Assembly: GCA_031763025.1 (NCBI GenBank)
Contig: JASSKH010000025.1
Span: 6,528,689-6,592,688 of the forward strand
Reading direction: 5' to 3'
Source: Macrocystis pyrifera
Lineage: Eukaryota; Sar; Phaeophyceae; Laminariales; Laminariaceae
Length of the DNA: 64,000 bases
A program made the position numbers and the translations under genes. This document shows, piece by piece, positions 53,303 through 63,570 of the stretch; the stretch's first letter is position 1; every line of letters starts with the position of its first letter. The notes below the pieces were generated by a model. It worked only from the letters and a program-made list of their open reading frames with translations. It was not told where the DNA came from and did no database searches.

Positions 53303-53564
53303 ATTAATAATAGAATAAAACAGCTGTGAGATCGAGGATTTCGTCGAAGCTTATCTTTTACAGATTTGTGTCATTGCCATACTTCGATCGCGCGTGTATA
53401 TATGTCTGACTTTAGTTTTCTTTTTCGACACCGGTTGCTCCCGAGCGCCGGCCGACCTCCCGCGGCCGCACGACCGTCCCACGCCCCCCCACCACACAGC
53501 AGCCCTCGGTTTCCCCGGCGAACGAGAGGCCGCCACAGCCACATTTCCCCTCCGTTCGACACTG

Positions 53565-53795
53565 TCATCCATATGCAAGAAAATCCGCCTCGAAAGCGGT
53601 TCTTAGTAGGATGCAGCTCATCCTTCGTACGACTCGCTCAACACCTCACGGCCCTTCGCGCTTGGTGGGAAGCAATGTCTGCCTGGTCGGCGAAAACCCG
53701 ACGTGCTCCCTCTCGGCATTGTAGGGATGCGAGGGTCTATGGCCATACGACTACGGCCATGCATGGTATCGAGTATCGACAACACCCCCCTCCTG
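53565..53795 (+). repeat. Poly-C repeat family A
   Basis: CTGTCATCCATATGCAAGAAAATCC, GGATGCAGCTCATCCTTCG, GCAATGTCTGCCTGGTCGG and GGCCATGCATGGTATCGAGTATCG, ending in ACACCCCCC. Confidence 0.75.
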
Positions 53796-53864
53796 TCCTA
53801 GGAGATAGATGGTGGCCACAGGCTGCGAGACACGAAGGGGGATAATATTAGCAAAACTTTTCTC

Positions 53865-54037
53865 TGTAATATATGGAAACCGCGCAATGAGCGCCCAACT
53901 GTTGGAGGTGTCTCTATTAGGAGTATAACCGGTGCTCCGTCTCGAAAAGGGTGCGTGGTCAATGGTCAAATGACTTAAGGCAATCAACAAATGAGTACCC
54001 CCCGTCCTCCCCTCGTCCCTCGCCCCCCCCCCCCCCC
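53865..54037 (+). repeat. Poly-C repeat family B
   Basis: TATGGAAACCGCGCAATGAGCGCC, GAGGTGTCTCTATTAGGAGTA, GGTGCTCCGTCTCGAA and AATGAGTACC, followed by C-rich sequence interrupted by GTCCTC and TCGTCC before a final C-run. Confidence 0.75.
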
Positions 54038-54299
54038 GCTGCTATTTCCGGGAAATGCATCAGGCTGCGCAGCAACCCACCCAACCCCGCCCCGAACATC
54101 AGCCGACCCGGCGGCGGCAGCGGTAGCAGCGGCACGTAGCGTTGGCGTTTCTAATGAAGGCGGTGGTGGTGGTGGTGGTGGTGGTGGTGTGGGAGGGCAA
54201 GTCATAAACCTTACGTCGGGTTCTAACGAGACTCAGGCGGCGGCGCTGGCGGCCTCGAGCTTGATAGAAGCATCCGCCGCATCTGCATCCTTGGTCCCC

Positions 54300-54664
54300 A
54301 CCGCGCCGTCGAGTTCTTCGTCCGGAGAGATGGGGGGGCGAGCTTACCGAGCGCTGGTGAGGGTAGCGGCACGGGCGACGATGGCGATAGACCGGGAGTG
54401 AAGAGGTCGACGACGACGACGACGACCCAGACAACCGCGAATGGGGTTTCTACGGGGTGTGGCGATGAGGCGGTGGGGTCGGGCGAGACCGGGGGTAGTG
54501 GTGGTGGTAGTGGTAGTGGTGATGCTGGTGGTGTTGTTGGTGTTGGTGGTGGTGTAGGAGGGAGTGGGGGTGGTGATGGTGGTGGCTGTGGGACTGGGCT
54601 TGCCGGGGGGGGCGGAACGGAAGCGGGGGCTAGCACGGAGCGAGTGGCGCAAGGGCTGGAGGGA
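54300..54664 (+). other. Gly/Ser/Thr-rich open stretch before REX1-B-like Met
   Basis: The reading frame of the REX1-B-like first exon stays open upstream, giving a TTTTTTQTTANG block, then many G-G-S-G units from a GGTGGT-type repeat (54495-54600). No in-frame ATG is present before 54665 within this stretch, only a GTG at 54398. If coding, an upstream exon must supply the start. Confidence 0.3.
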
Positions 54665-54894
54665 ATGTCGGCGGGGTCTTTGGTCTCCACGTTCCGAAGG
54701 GCTCAGGAGGAGAGGGTCGCGCTTTACAGAAAATTCAACGGGTGAGTGCTGTATTTTTTCCCCCATGATGTTGGCCTACATATTGCGGCGGCTATGCACG
54801 AGTACTCGTCAGCTGGTCAAAGCAAAGCTGCTCCCTCCCCGCCCACCCGTGAGTGCTGTGTTCTCGCAAGGCAATAATAAAATGGCCCCCCTCG

Positions 54895-54932
<38 letters not shown>

Positions 54933-57900
54933 AAAACTCAAATGTGTCAGCACTAAATACGAAAAAACAATGGGGCTGCCTCCGCTGTGGTTACCGAAGA
55001 CTCGGCGAGTGGGATGGAATACGCGTGCGAAACAACGTATGCACAACAAAGGCACGATGAGGCCTAAACTTTGAGCCAGTACGTGGCAAAAACGTTTTTT
55101 TTTTTTTTTTTTTGTTTCACACCCCCACCATTTGTCGGCTAAAAGACGAGTTGATCATAAAAAGGGCTAGTAGTGCTGCTGCTTTTTTGTTTGCTCGCTT
55201 GCTTCAGAGAGGGAAGAAGCGACGACAAACAAAAATCGACGATTTTGATTGGTAGAGCTGTGAATCGGCAGGATTGTCACGACTAGCGTATAGATTCGGT
55301 AGGGTGCCGTTAACCAACTATTACGAAGGACCATAGTAAATAGGACCAAATATTCTTAGCAAAAATAAGTAAATATATTGGTTTTTATGTATACCATAGG
55401 TCCTATTAACTATGGTCCCCCGTAATAACTGACTTTAGAGTCGGTTGAGTCGGCCGGCAAAGCCAGTTGATGGCCAGCCGACATGACCCGAAAGGTCGAA
55501 TATTCGGCACCTGCGAGAAACGGCTAGCTACTAAATAGTCCGAGTAGTAACTATTACGGGGGGCCATAGTTAACAGGACCTACGGTGCACACTAACACCC
55601 ATATATTTACATATTTTTACTAACAATATTTGGTCCTATTAACTATGGCCCCCCGTAATAGTTGGCGACTTGAAACGTGCCGACCCGCAACTCTATTGAT
55701 CGAGGGACGAACCGCATTAGAGCCCGAAACACAATGCGAAAAGCTGTGCCACACGGGCAAAAAACATGGTACTATTCCTACTTGCACGTACTTTGCTGTG
55801 CTCGTACGCTGTTCAACTCTCTCGGGGAGGTCAGTGGGAGGAAAAACGACGGTAAAAAGTGATGGTAGAAAGTAGAAAGTGACGACGCCAGCAACGACCA
55901 CTACGTGGTTTAGTTTAGGGGATGATACCGAACGGCGTCCGAGTTGCAAAATAGGCAAGGAGTCGCACGGACACGGGCGCAACACGTTCCTGCTCGTACT
56001 GCTGGGCGCTCGTGCTTAAATGGTTGATAACACCAGCAGTTATCAACCATTGTTTTGGTCGTTGTCTCGGGGTTCCAAGAGGGCTCGTACGTAGGTACGT
56101 AGGAGAGGGTTGTTAAGTGCCATATTTCTCTCTTCTTTAGGACGGCGTCAGCTGCCGACGGTAAACCAACACTTCGGTAGCTGACGTTGTTTTCCCACCG
56201 CTTGCCTGCGATCAAAAATTGTTTTTGGCCCCCACGCGACGTTTGAGGTCCGGGGGGGGGGGGGGGGGGGGGGAGAAGCGTTGGAAGAAAATACGCGCCT
56301 CGCTTTTTTGCCTCCGCCTTATCATTCATTCTGCGATTGTTTGTTCATTTTCTTATTCTTTTTTTTTTTGTTTCTGGTTGCTTTTTATGTTCGACCCCTC
56401 TATAATTTGTTGAGGCTTGCTTCGAGACCACGGACTATGACCATGCTAGCACTATACCAGCAGCAGCGATATATGCCGACAAACAACATCGGTCGTGAAA
56501 ACAGCAACACCGTTAGCGCCAGCAACAACAACAACAACAACAACAACAAGAGAAGTGACAGCACAACAACAACAACTTTAGTGCCAACAATGGCCGAAGC
56601 GATAAGAACAGCAGCAGCTGTAGTGCCCACAACAAGAGGCGTTCTACCATATATATATAGAGGTATCACATTTTGGGGAAAAAAAAACGTTTCTAAGCCA
56701 CCACGGCATCCTTACCGGGGGCCAGTTGAAGGATGGATGAGTACGTAACTTGCAAGGGTGTGTTCGGTACGGTACTACCGAGGCCTACCGGCGGTAAAAT
56801 ACCGCCGGTATACCTGTACCGAGAGGATTCGGTACGTTCGGTCTGGAGTTCTATACCGTACCGACAATTTCGGTACGTTCGGTCTGGAGTTCTATACCCT
56901 ACCGAACATTTCGGTACGTTCGGCACGATGTCCGTACCCTTACCGGCGGTATCGGTATGATACACCGTACCGATACCGAGAAGCTCGGTATGTTCGGTAC
57001 GATGCCCATACCGGTACCGAGAATTTCGGTACGTTCGGTACCATGTCCATACCCTTACCGAGAACCTCGGTACGTTCGGTACCATGTCCATATCGTACCG
57101 GCGGTATCGGTATGACACAACGTACCGATACCGAGCTTATACCCTACCGAGAGTACCGATCCCGGGCTAATCGGGAAGTTAGGCTCGGGACAACCCGGTG
57201 CCGGTACAGTACCGCCACACACATAGCACGCAGCAGCACAGCAGCACAGCAGCGTACCCTGCCTCATCGGTACAGCGGCCCTCATGAGCACCACAACACC
57301 CCCCCCCCAGCAACAACGACAATGATGACCCCGCCGCTGGCGACCAAAGCTCATCATCGCCAGCGCCGGCGCCAGCTCCTCCGGAGGCAGACGTTGTCGA
57401 GGCAGAGGTCGTGGACGGCGGAGGAGGCAACAGCAGTGTGCCAGTGAGAGGGCCTGCTCCTATCTACCAAAAGGGTAGCGACACAGAGTACGTAGTGCCG
57501 GCGGAGACACTCAAAGCTGTCGACAACTTTGCGGTGCCGCAGGGGTATCGGAGACAAGGGGCGCGTGAGGACTCTTTCATGTACTCGCTCGGTTTGACAA
57601 ATACCGCTGGTATCTGCGGTACGGTACCGGTATGGAGGTCTATACCGTACCGAGAATTTCGGTACGTTCGGTATGGAGTTCTAAATCGTACCGAGAATTT
57701 CGGTACGTTCGGTCTGGAGTTCTATACCCTACCGAAAACTTCGGTACGTTCGGCACGATGTCCGTACCCTTACCGGCGGTATCGGTATGATACACCGTAC
57801 CGATACCGAGAAGCTCGGTATGTTCGGTACGATGCCCATACCGGTACCGAGAATTTCGGTACGTTCGGTACCATGTCCATACCCTTACCGAGAATTTCGG

Positions 57901-60900
57901 TACGTTCGGTACCATGTCCATACCGGTACCGAGCGTACCCGTACCGTACCGAACACACCCTTGGTAACTTGTACTCCACATTGTTGGGCATAAGGCGCAT
58001 GTACACGTAGTACGAGATGCGTGTAGCATCTGTTCGTATTCATCAGACGTCTGTCCCCGTTGAATTCCGCGTTATACCTTGGGGGGACATAGAAGCCTCA
58101 GAAAATATAGGGCTGGACCTCTATCGTAGAACTCCTCTTTTGGCAAAAAAAACGAAAAATACGACAACAATATCGACGATGACAACAACTTCAACAACAC
58201 TACCACCACCACCACCACCACCACCAACAACAACAACACCAACACCAACACCAACACCACCACCAACACCACCACCACCACCACCACCAACACCACTACT
58301 GTAACACCAACAGCAATAACAACGACAACAGCGACAACAACACTATTGCGGGGGTCCATAGTTAACAGGACCTATGGTGTACACAAAAACCTATATAATT
58401 ATCTATTTTTACCGACAGTATTTGGTCCTGTTTACTATGGTCCCCCGCAATACTGTAACGCCGACAACAACAACAATACTACACCAATACCAACAACAAC
58501 AACAACAACAACAACAACACCAATGCCAACAACACTTAACACCTTCAATAACAAAACCACCATGGATTTTTGGTTTCTGCAGAGGGCGTGCCCCCGAGAG
58601 AGTGCTGGAGCTCCTTTTCTTTTTCTTGCTGTGCTCGCCCCTGCGTAACGCTGCGGTCTGATTTTTCCCCGCCGTATCCCGTACGTCTCCCGACCGCCCG
58701 CCCCTGTGCAACACTGCCTCCTCTGTGCTAACAATCGAAACCTTTTGGGGGGTTCGGAACGAATGCATGGATGGCACCAGAGGACTCAAGGAGGCTTTAC
58801 GAAGCGGGGATTTCGCTGACTACCCCGCACTATGTGAGAACGCCTGCCTTGCTAAACGATATAGGGTAGCTCTCGCCAGGGACTCGGTCTGGTGGACATT
58901 TGTAACTGCCGTCATCTGTGTGCGCGGGTAGGAGGTCGTAGTACTATTCTATCAAATTTTGGATGTTGTGTTGTCGTTTTTTTTGCGGAGATGAACGGTT
59001 TTTGTTTCAGAGACTTTCAGTCGGACGATGCAAATCGTCGGCTTCATATTTTCTTATAGGATCTCCGGCTCCATCTTCTGTAGCTAGAAAAAAAGGCATC
59101 CCCTATCCCCCTGTATTGCCTATAGCTAATAAGTAAGGCATCCCCTATCCCCTGCATACCTGTAGTCGAAAAGTAAGGCATACCCTATCGCCTGTATACC
59201 CTATAGCTAGAAAACAAGGCATCCTCTACTCCCTCTGTACCTATAGCTAGAAAGTATGGCGTCCCCTATCCCCTGTATACCTCTAGCTAGAAAACAAGGC
59301 ATCCCCTATCCCCCTGTATACCTATAGCTAGAAAACAAGGCATCCCCTACCCCCCTGTATACCTATGGCTAGAAAGTAAGGCATCCCCTATCCCCTGTAT
59401 TCCTATGCAGTAGCCCCCCCCCCCACAAGACGGTCAGAGGAAGGCGTTATCTCGATGCAAGGCGGTCAAAATCGCCAGACGCGACTGGGGAATTGCACTA
59501 TTAATATAACGGGGGACAACAGTAAATAGGGCCTACAGTACACGCAAAAACCTGCGTATTCGCCTTTTTCACTAACAATATTTGATCCTATTTACTATGG
59601 CCCCCCGTAATGATATGTATCCTCGAACGAATAAGGCGCGACTTCCCCCCAATAAGGTGGTCATGTTACCGTGGCACACCACCGCCTTACCGGGGTACGC
59701 CTACTGAAGCTAGAAAATAAGGAGTGTCCTGTCTATCCCCCCTGTATCTCAGGCGGACGTGCAAAAATTAGCAAATTTCGCTTCAGCCCTGATGAAAAAA
59801 CACGGGATAGTTAGTCGGTTGCGGCCGTGGGTGTTGGTTGTGGTATAAATGCATATACATGCCAAGACTTATGTGTACGCATGTTTGTGGAATTTTCGTA
59901 CTTTTTTTTTTTCCAACCTTTTCTGTTCGTACGAGCACTTTTCGGTATAATATACAGCTCTGACCCAAAACCTAGGGAACGTTTGTTATTGAATTTTTAT
60001 GTTCAAACTTTGCCTGTATTTTGGGTCATTGTGGTATATATATATATAAGCGTCGTGCATGCGAGCGGTGCTTTTTCTTTGTCCATCCGCGGTGAACTCC
60101 GGCGGAGGGGAACGGAGGCGGACGGAGGCGGGGGGCTTACAATGCCACGACGGAGCAGGTCGGATTTTCTTTTAAGCGAGGAGGGGAGGGGGGGGAGGAG
60201 GGCAGGGCAGGCGAGAGGCGGCGGCGGGGGGGGGGTAGGTTAGGGGAGCGAGAATGTAGCCGCATATAGAGAGGGGTGAGAGGCTGGGGAGGGGAGGTAG
60301 GCTGCAGGGGGGGCGGGAGGGAGGCAGGGAGGGAGGCAGGGAGGGAGGCAGGAAGGAGGAAGTGTGATTTTTTTTTTCTGGAATCGATAACACCCATTTT
60401 GTTCGGTCGCTAGCTACGCTCAGACCGGGTGATGGAAGCCCCTGAAAGAGAGCTCAGGCAGCTCCTTTCAAGAGAACGTCCTATTTTGAGCTCTCCGCGA
60501 GTGAAACTGCCACGTATGAGTAGGTAGAAAAGGGAAGATTCGGGGGGCAAACATGGCGATCAAGATCGAACTTTCCATAGCTTTTGGTCTAGAAGGCGCG
60601 AGAGGGTGAGTTGGGGCGAAAAATCGGTGAAAATCGACGAACAGTGGGAATGCTGAACGAACCCTACCGTACGCGCCACACCCACTCCTTGCATCCTGCA
60701 GCTTCTCAAGCAGATTTTGTTTTCCTCATGTACAGACTGCATGAGGCCAAGTAAATCCCGTAGTACGCGTGATCGAAGTATCACTATTTACGGGGGACCA
60801 TAGTAAATAGGACCTAATATTGTTAGTAAAAAAAGGGAAATATATAGGTTTTTGTGTGTACCGTACGTCCTGTTTACTGTGGCCCCCCGTAATAGAGTAT

Positions 60901-63570
60901 CACACGCAGCTTGCAAACATGAGCTTCGACGAAACCTTCGATCTCACAGGTGTTGTTTAACAAAAAAAAAAATGTAAATAAGGTGCTGCGAAGTACGCCT
61001 GAAAACAGTGTCAAACTCCACAATTATAGCACCACCTGGTGGATGGATACCATTCACAGTTCAATATCAACCCGCACCGGTATGGACAATTCTCCCGCAC
61101 GATTTCGAAAAACTTTTGTTCCCTCAAACGCGCTTGCAGTTGTTGTCAAAGGGGGTATGGCCCTTCTACGACGAACTCCACGTAGGGTTTTGCCCCAAAA
61201 CTTTGGTGTGCAGTCTTCTGCAGCGTGTGCTGGAAAGGCTTGATTCGATGTTAAGGGAGATTGGGTGAGGAAACTCTGCGCCTGACCAGTGGTTCACTAT
61301 GGAGACGAATACAACAGAAAAACGCAGCATGGGCGGGAGGGACCACGGACCCGCGCAAGAGGGCCTCATCCATTACATTACTTACTGTACCTGAGATGGT
61401 GCACGATAGGGAGAGACAAAATGTATTACTGTAGTAAAATAGCGATCGCATGGGAGGGTTCAACCAAAATCGTGGAACCACGGGTTTGATCAGCATGTCT
61501 CGGGTTTTGGTGTCCCAGAGAGGTCGCTTCTCCTTTTCGCTCCCCGAGCCTGGTGAGCAGAGTTGGTAACGAAAATCTCGAGACCATCCCACCCACCCAG
61601 CAGTACTATTCGTCGTTTTTTTTGTACCCAGATCATTTACGGGTGCCAAACGCGCGCTGAGTATTGGTTGTGTCAGTCAAGCGTTCACTCAGTGCGGGGG
61701 GGCATACCAGGCGAGGACCGCATGTCGACGCAGGAGGCCTCATCCATTCCAATAATTGCGTTAAATGATCCTGATAGGGAGACAGAAAACATAAGTGTAA
61801 ACATTAAAGCTCATAGGAGTGAAGCTAGAAAGAAAAAAGTGACAGACCTAAAAATATATATTTTCGAACACTCCTACATTAGCACACACCTCCCCCCGCT
61901 CCGTCTCGAAAGAGGTGCGTGATCAATGGTCGAATGACTAAGGCAAGCAACACACGAGTACGCCCCCCCCCCCCCCCCCTCCTCACCTGCTGGTCGGTGA
62001 AAACCCGACGTGCTCCGTCCCGGCAATGTAGGGATGCGAGGGTCTATCGTCGTATGACTACGGCCACGTATGACATTAGTACACCCCCCCCCCCCTCCCT
62101 CCCTCCCTATCCGTGTCCGTCTTCCCACTCCCACCCGCATATTTTTCGTGGTCGTTTTGTCTCCCCCCTTGAAGGTTGCGAGGTGACGGCTTCGTTTTCC
62201 GTGCTGAGCAAAGCCGTCAACGCCATTGAGGTAAGGAAGTGCTGCCGCCGCCGCCAAAAGTGGGTGGGCGCGCGCCGATTGTTGTTGTTGTATTTTTTTG
62301 TTGTTGGAAATTGTTTGTTTGGAGTGCGTTGGTGTGGTGCTGGTGTCCGCTTCACAACGGCTATATACAATGACAACACAACGGCTATTTTGGCAAGCCA
62401 GCAGCTGCGTATATGGTGGTGATGAGGATGATGATGATGAGGATAGTGAGGATGATTATGGTGATGATGACGACGTTCTCACACTATTATTAATAATAGC
62501 TCACTTCCTTGAAATCCTGCCTGCGGTCTCGAAAGCGTACACTTCGTATACCAGCAGGACAGCACTGCTGCATGGCGGTATGGAACTCCTCCTGAGCCGC
62601 GCTCCCCCGATTGGCAAATGGTTGATAGTGCGGGACTTGCCATATGGTTGACAGAACGGGACTTGCCTCGGCCCCTCCCACAACGGTTGACACAAGCTGT
62701 ATTCCACTGCACCACATCCTTGGTGCTGTCGGCCGCGCAGGGTTTACTGGGTGCTGCGACAGAGACGAGGACATTGGCAGGCATTATTCGACGGGTGCAG
62801 GGGCACGAGAAAGAGCTGCTCACTGTGGTAAGTGCGCAAATACTAAGAGATGCTGCTGAAAATGTGTCATGTTCTCGTTAACCCATTTGGGGTTTCAAGG
62901 GGAGAAGTGTCCAAACAAACGATGATTACCGCCACCGCCCACCACCACTTCCACTACCACCACCGCCATCAACATTGTATCAACACCACCACCACCACCA
63001 CCAATAACAACAAAAATCACCGTAGCCACCACCACCACCAACAGCAGCAGCAGCAGCACCACCAACAACAACAACCACCACTACCACCACCGTACACCAC
63101 CACAGCACGATGCAATCATCACTGTCACAAGCAAAATCATCACCACTATCACAACCACCACCAGCATCATCGCCACCACCACCACACCAACCACACCACA
63201 TCCCACCACGAGCACAAGACCATCACCACCAACACCACCATCACGACAACACGCGACGGCAATAGCAACAACCGTAGTAACCAATTTCCTTCCTCGTCCT
63301 ACGTCCATATGCCCCTGCCGCGATTTTGTTTTCCGTGATCCACAGACCGCCGCACACCACCTCGAAGCCATGCGAGAGGCGAGAGCCCTCGGGATGGGGC
63401 CGGGAATGACCTTGCATTCGGGGGGAGGGGACACGAAGCTAGTATCCCCTGCACAAGAACGCCTTCTCAAGGAGGGAGTAGCGCATTTGTTGCGGCAGGC
63501 AGAAGGGGAGGCGGCGGCAGTCACGGAGCTGCTAGAGGAGCTGCGATATGAGGGAGAGGGGTTGGTGTGA
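54665..63570 (+). CDS. REX1-B-like protein, 5 exons
   Basis: Exons join in phase: 54665-54741, 58781-58833, 62175-62230, 62741-62827, 63346-63570 (stop TGA; 165 residues from the Met at 54665). Donors are GTGAGT, GTGAGA, GTAAGG and GTAAGT. The joined protein reads STFRRAQEERVALYRKFN, then a short helix (GLKEALRSGDFADYPAL), CCEVTASFSVLSKAVNAIE, LAGIIRRVQGHEKELLTV and TAAHHLEAMREARAL. This follows the REX1-B family: Q-x-x-R-x-x-x-Y-x-x-F, Y-x-x-L-C, T-x-x-F-x-x-x-S-x-x-x-x-x-I-E, then I-x-x-x-Q-x-x-E-K. REX1-B was named from a Chlamydomonas DNA-repair locus, and its biochemical role is not settled. The C-terminal 45 residues (ERLLKEGVAHLLRQAEG...) look like a coiled coil. The start is uncertain, because the frame stays open upstream through a Gly/Ser/Thr-rich region to about 54300, which could be N-terminal coding sequence or 5' UTR. 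Confidence 0.75.
55319..55660. repeat. Two MITE-1 copies, 125 bp apart
   Basis: Copies are at 55319-55427 (ends TATTACGAAGGACC/GGTCCCCCGTAATA) and 55552-55660 (TATTACGGGGGGCC/GGCCCCCCGTAATA). Both have the shared A/T-rich centre. They lie in REX1-B-like intron 1. Confidence 0.85.
56757..57172. repeat. GGTACGTTCGGTA minisatellite, block 1
   Basis: Irregular units built on TTCGGTACGTTCGGTACCATG and CCATACC-TTACCGAGA repeat about 14 times. Because the unit is itself near-palindromic, both strands stay open in translation. A subsegment of about 130 bp (56930-57060) is almost identical to 57765-57893 in block 2. Confidence 0.8.
57311..57600 (+). other. Possible coding fragment between minisatellite blocks
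   Basis: Between the two blocks one plus frame reads DPAAGDQSSSS, then PPEADVVEAEVVDGGGG, GPAPIYQKGSDTEYVVPAET and LKAVDNFAVPQGYRRQGARE. It has protein-like composition and no stop until past 57600. It may be a fragment of an unrecognised transposon protein, or an exon. No family is named. Confidence 0.25.
57598..57965. repeat. GGTACGTTCGGTA minisatellite, block 2
   Basis: It has the same unit as block 1. Shared non-repeat punctuation (GGCGGTATCGGTATGATACA, GAGAAGCTCGGTATGTTCGG) in both blocks shows that a longer segment was duplicated, not just the unit. Confidence 0.8.
58155..58550. repeat. CAA/CCA repeat interrupted by MITE-1
   Basis: ACCACCACC/CAACAACAAC-rich DNA (58155-58343) is split by a MITE-1 copy at 58344-58452 (TATTGCGGGGGTCC to GGTCCCCCGCAATA) and resumes to 58550. 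It is the second case in the window of a MITE-1 inside a trinucleotide repeat. Confidence 0.75.
59081..59405 (+). repeat. ~40-bp minisatellite, ~8 copies
   Basis: The unit is TAGCTAGAAAACAAGGCATC followed by CCCTATCCCCTGTATACCTA. Copies differ by single bases and one-base gaps. Confidence 0.85.
59506..59611. repeat. MITE-1 copy
   Basis: TATAACGGGGGACAACAGTAAATAGG at the left and CCTATTTACTATGGCCCCCCGTAATG at the right, with centre CACGCAAAAACCTGCGTATTCG. The left end is slightly decayed. Confidence 0.8.
60785..60894. repeat. MITE-1 copy
   Basis: TATTTACGGGGGACCATAGT at the left and ACTGTGGCCCCCCGTAATA at the right, with centre AATATATAGGTTTTTGTGTGTACC. A MITE-4 arm follows at 60898-60955. 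Confidence 0.85.
61008..61268 (+). other. Unexplained open frame, possible exon
   Basis: An 86-codon frame with protein-like composition includes APPGGWIPFTVQYQP, VWTILPHDFEKLLFPQTRLQ, LLSKGVWPFYDELHVGFCPK and LLQRVLERLDSMLREIG, with a donor-like GGGTGAGG at its end. It lies in REX1-B-like intron 2 but does not fit the phase of that gene, whose flanking exons already join cleanly. It could be a separate nested gene or a transposon fragment. No family is recognised. Confidence 0.3.
61895..62098 (+). repeat. Poly-C repeat families B and A, truncated, in tandem
   Basis: A 5'-truncated family B copy (GCTCCGTCTCGAAAGAGGTG to GAGTACG plus 17 C, ending 61979) is followed at once by a 5'-truncated family A copy (GCTGGTCGGTGAAAACC to ATTAGTACACC plus C-run, ending about 62098). 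The last C/CT-rich stretch lies about 75 bases before the REX1-B-like exon 3 acceptor. Confidence 0.75.
62900..63250 (+). repeat. CAC/CAA-rich low-complexity region
   Basis: Long irregular CACCAC, CAACAA and CATCAC repeats fill most of the last intron (62828-63345) of the REX1-B-like gene. The open frames over them are His-rich artefacts. Confidence 0.7.

Larger units (their letters stand above)
54742..58780 (+). other. Intron 1 of REX1-B-like gene (4.0 kb)
   Basis: From GTGAGTGCTG to the acceptor GGCACCAG. It holds a poly-C run (54898-54930), MITE-1 copies at 55319-55427, 55552-55660 and 58344-58452, two GGTAC minisatellite blocks, CAA-type trinucleotide repeats and a 27-base G-run near 56250. 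The GG|A codon across the junction fits without a missing exon. Confidence 0.6.
58834..62174 (+). other. Intron 2 of REX1-B-like gene (3.3 kb)
   Basis: From GTGAGAACGC to CCCCCCTTGAAG. It contains a 40-bp minisatellite, MITE-1 copies at 59506-59611 and 60785-60894, a GA-rich block (60110-60360), the unexplained open frame 61008-61268, and family B and A poly-C tails (61895-62098) close to the acceptor. Confidence 0.6.

Noticed and set aside
54223..54690. Minus-strand Pro/Thr-rich frames opposite the REX1-B-like first exon
   Set aside because: They arise from GGT/GAC repeats read backwards. The plus strand continues into a phase-matched gene.
56757..58010. Tyr/Arg/Thr-rich repeat 'proteins' on both strands
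   Set aside because: Both strands stay open because the GGTAC minisatellite is near-palindromic. They carry no start context or splice fit.
62850..63338. His-rich 162-codon frame
   Set aside because: It is CAC/CAA repeat DNA inside the last intron of the REX1-B-like gene, with no complexity outside the repeat.
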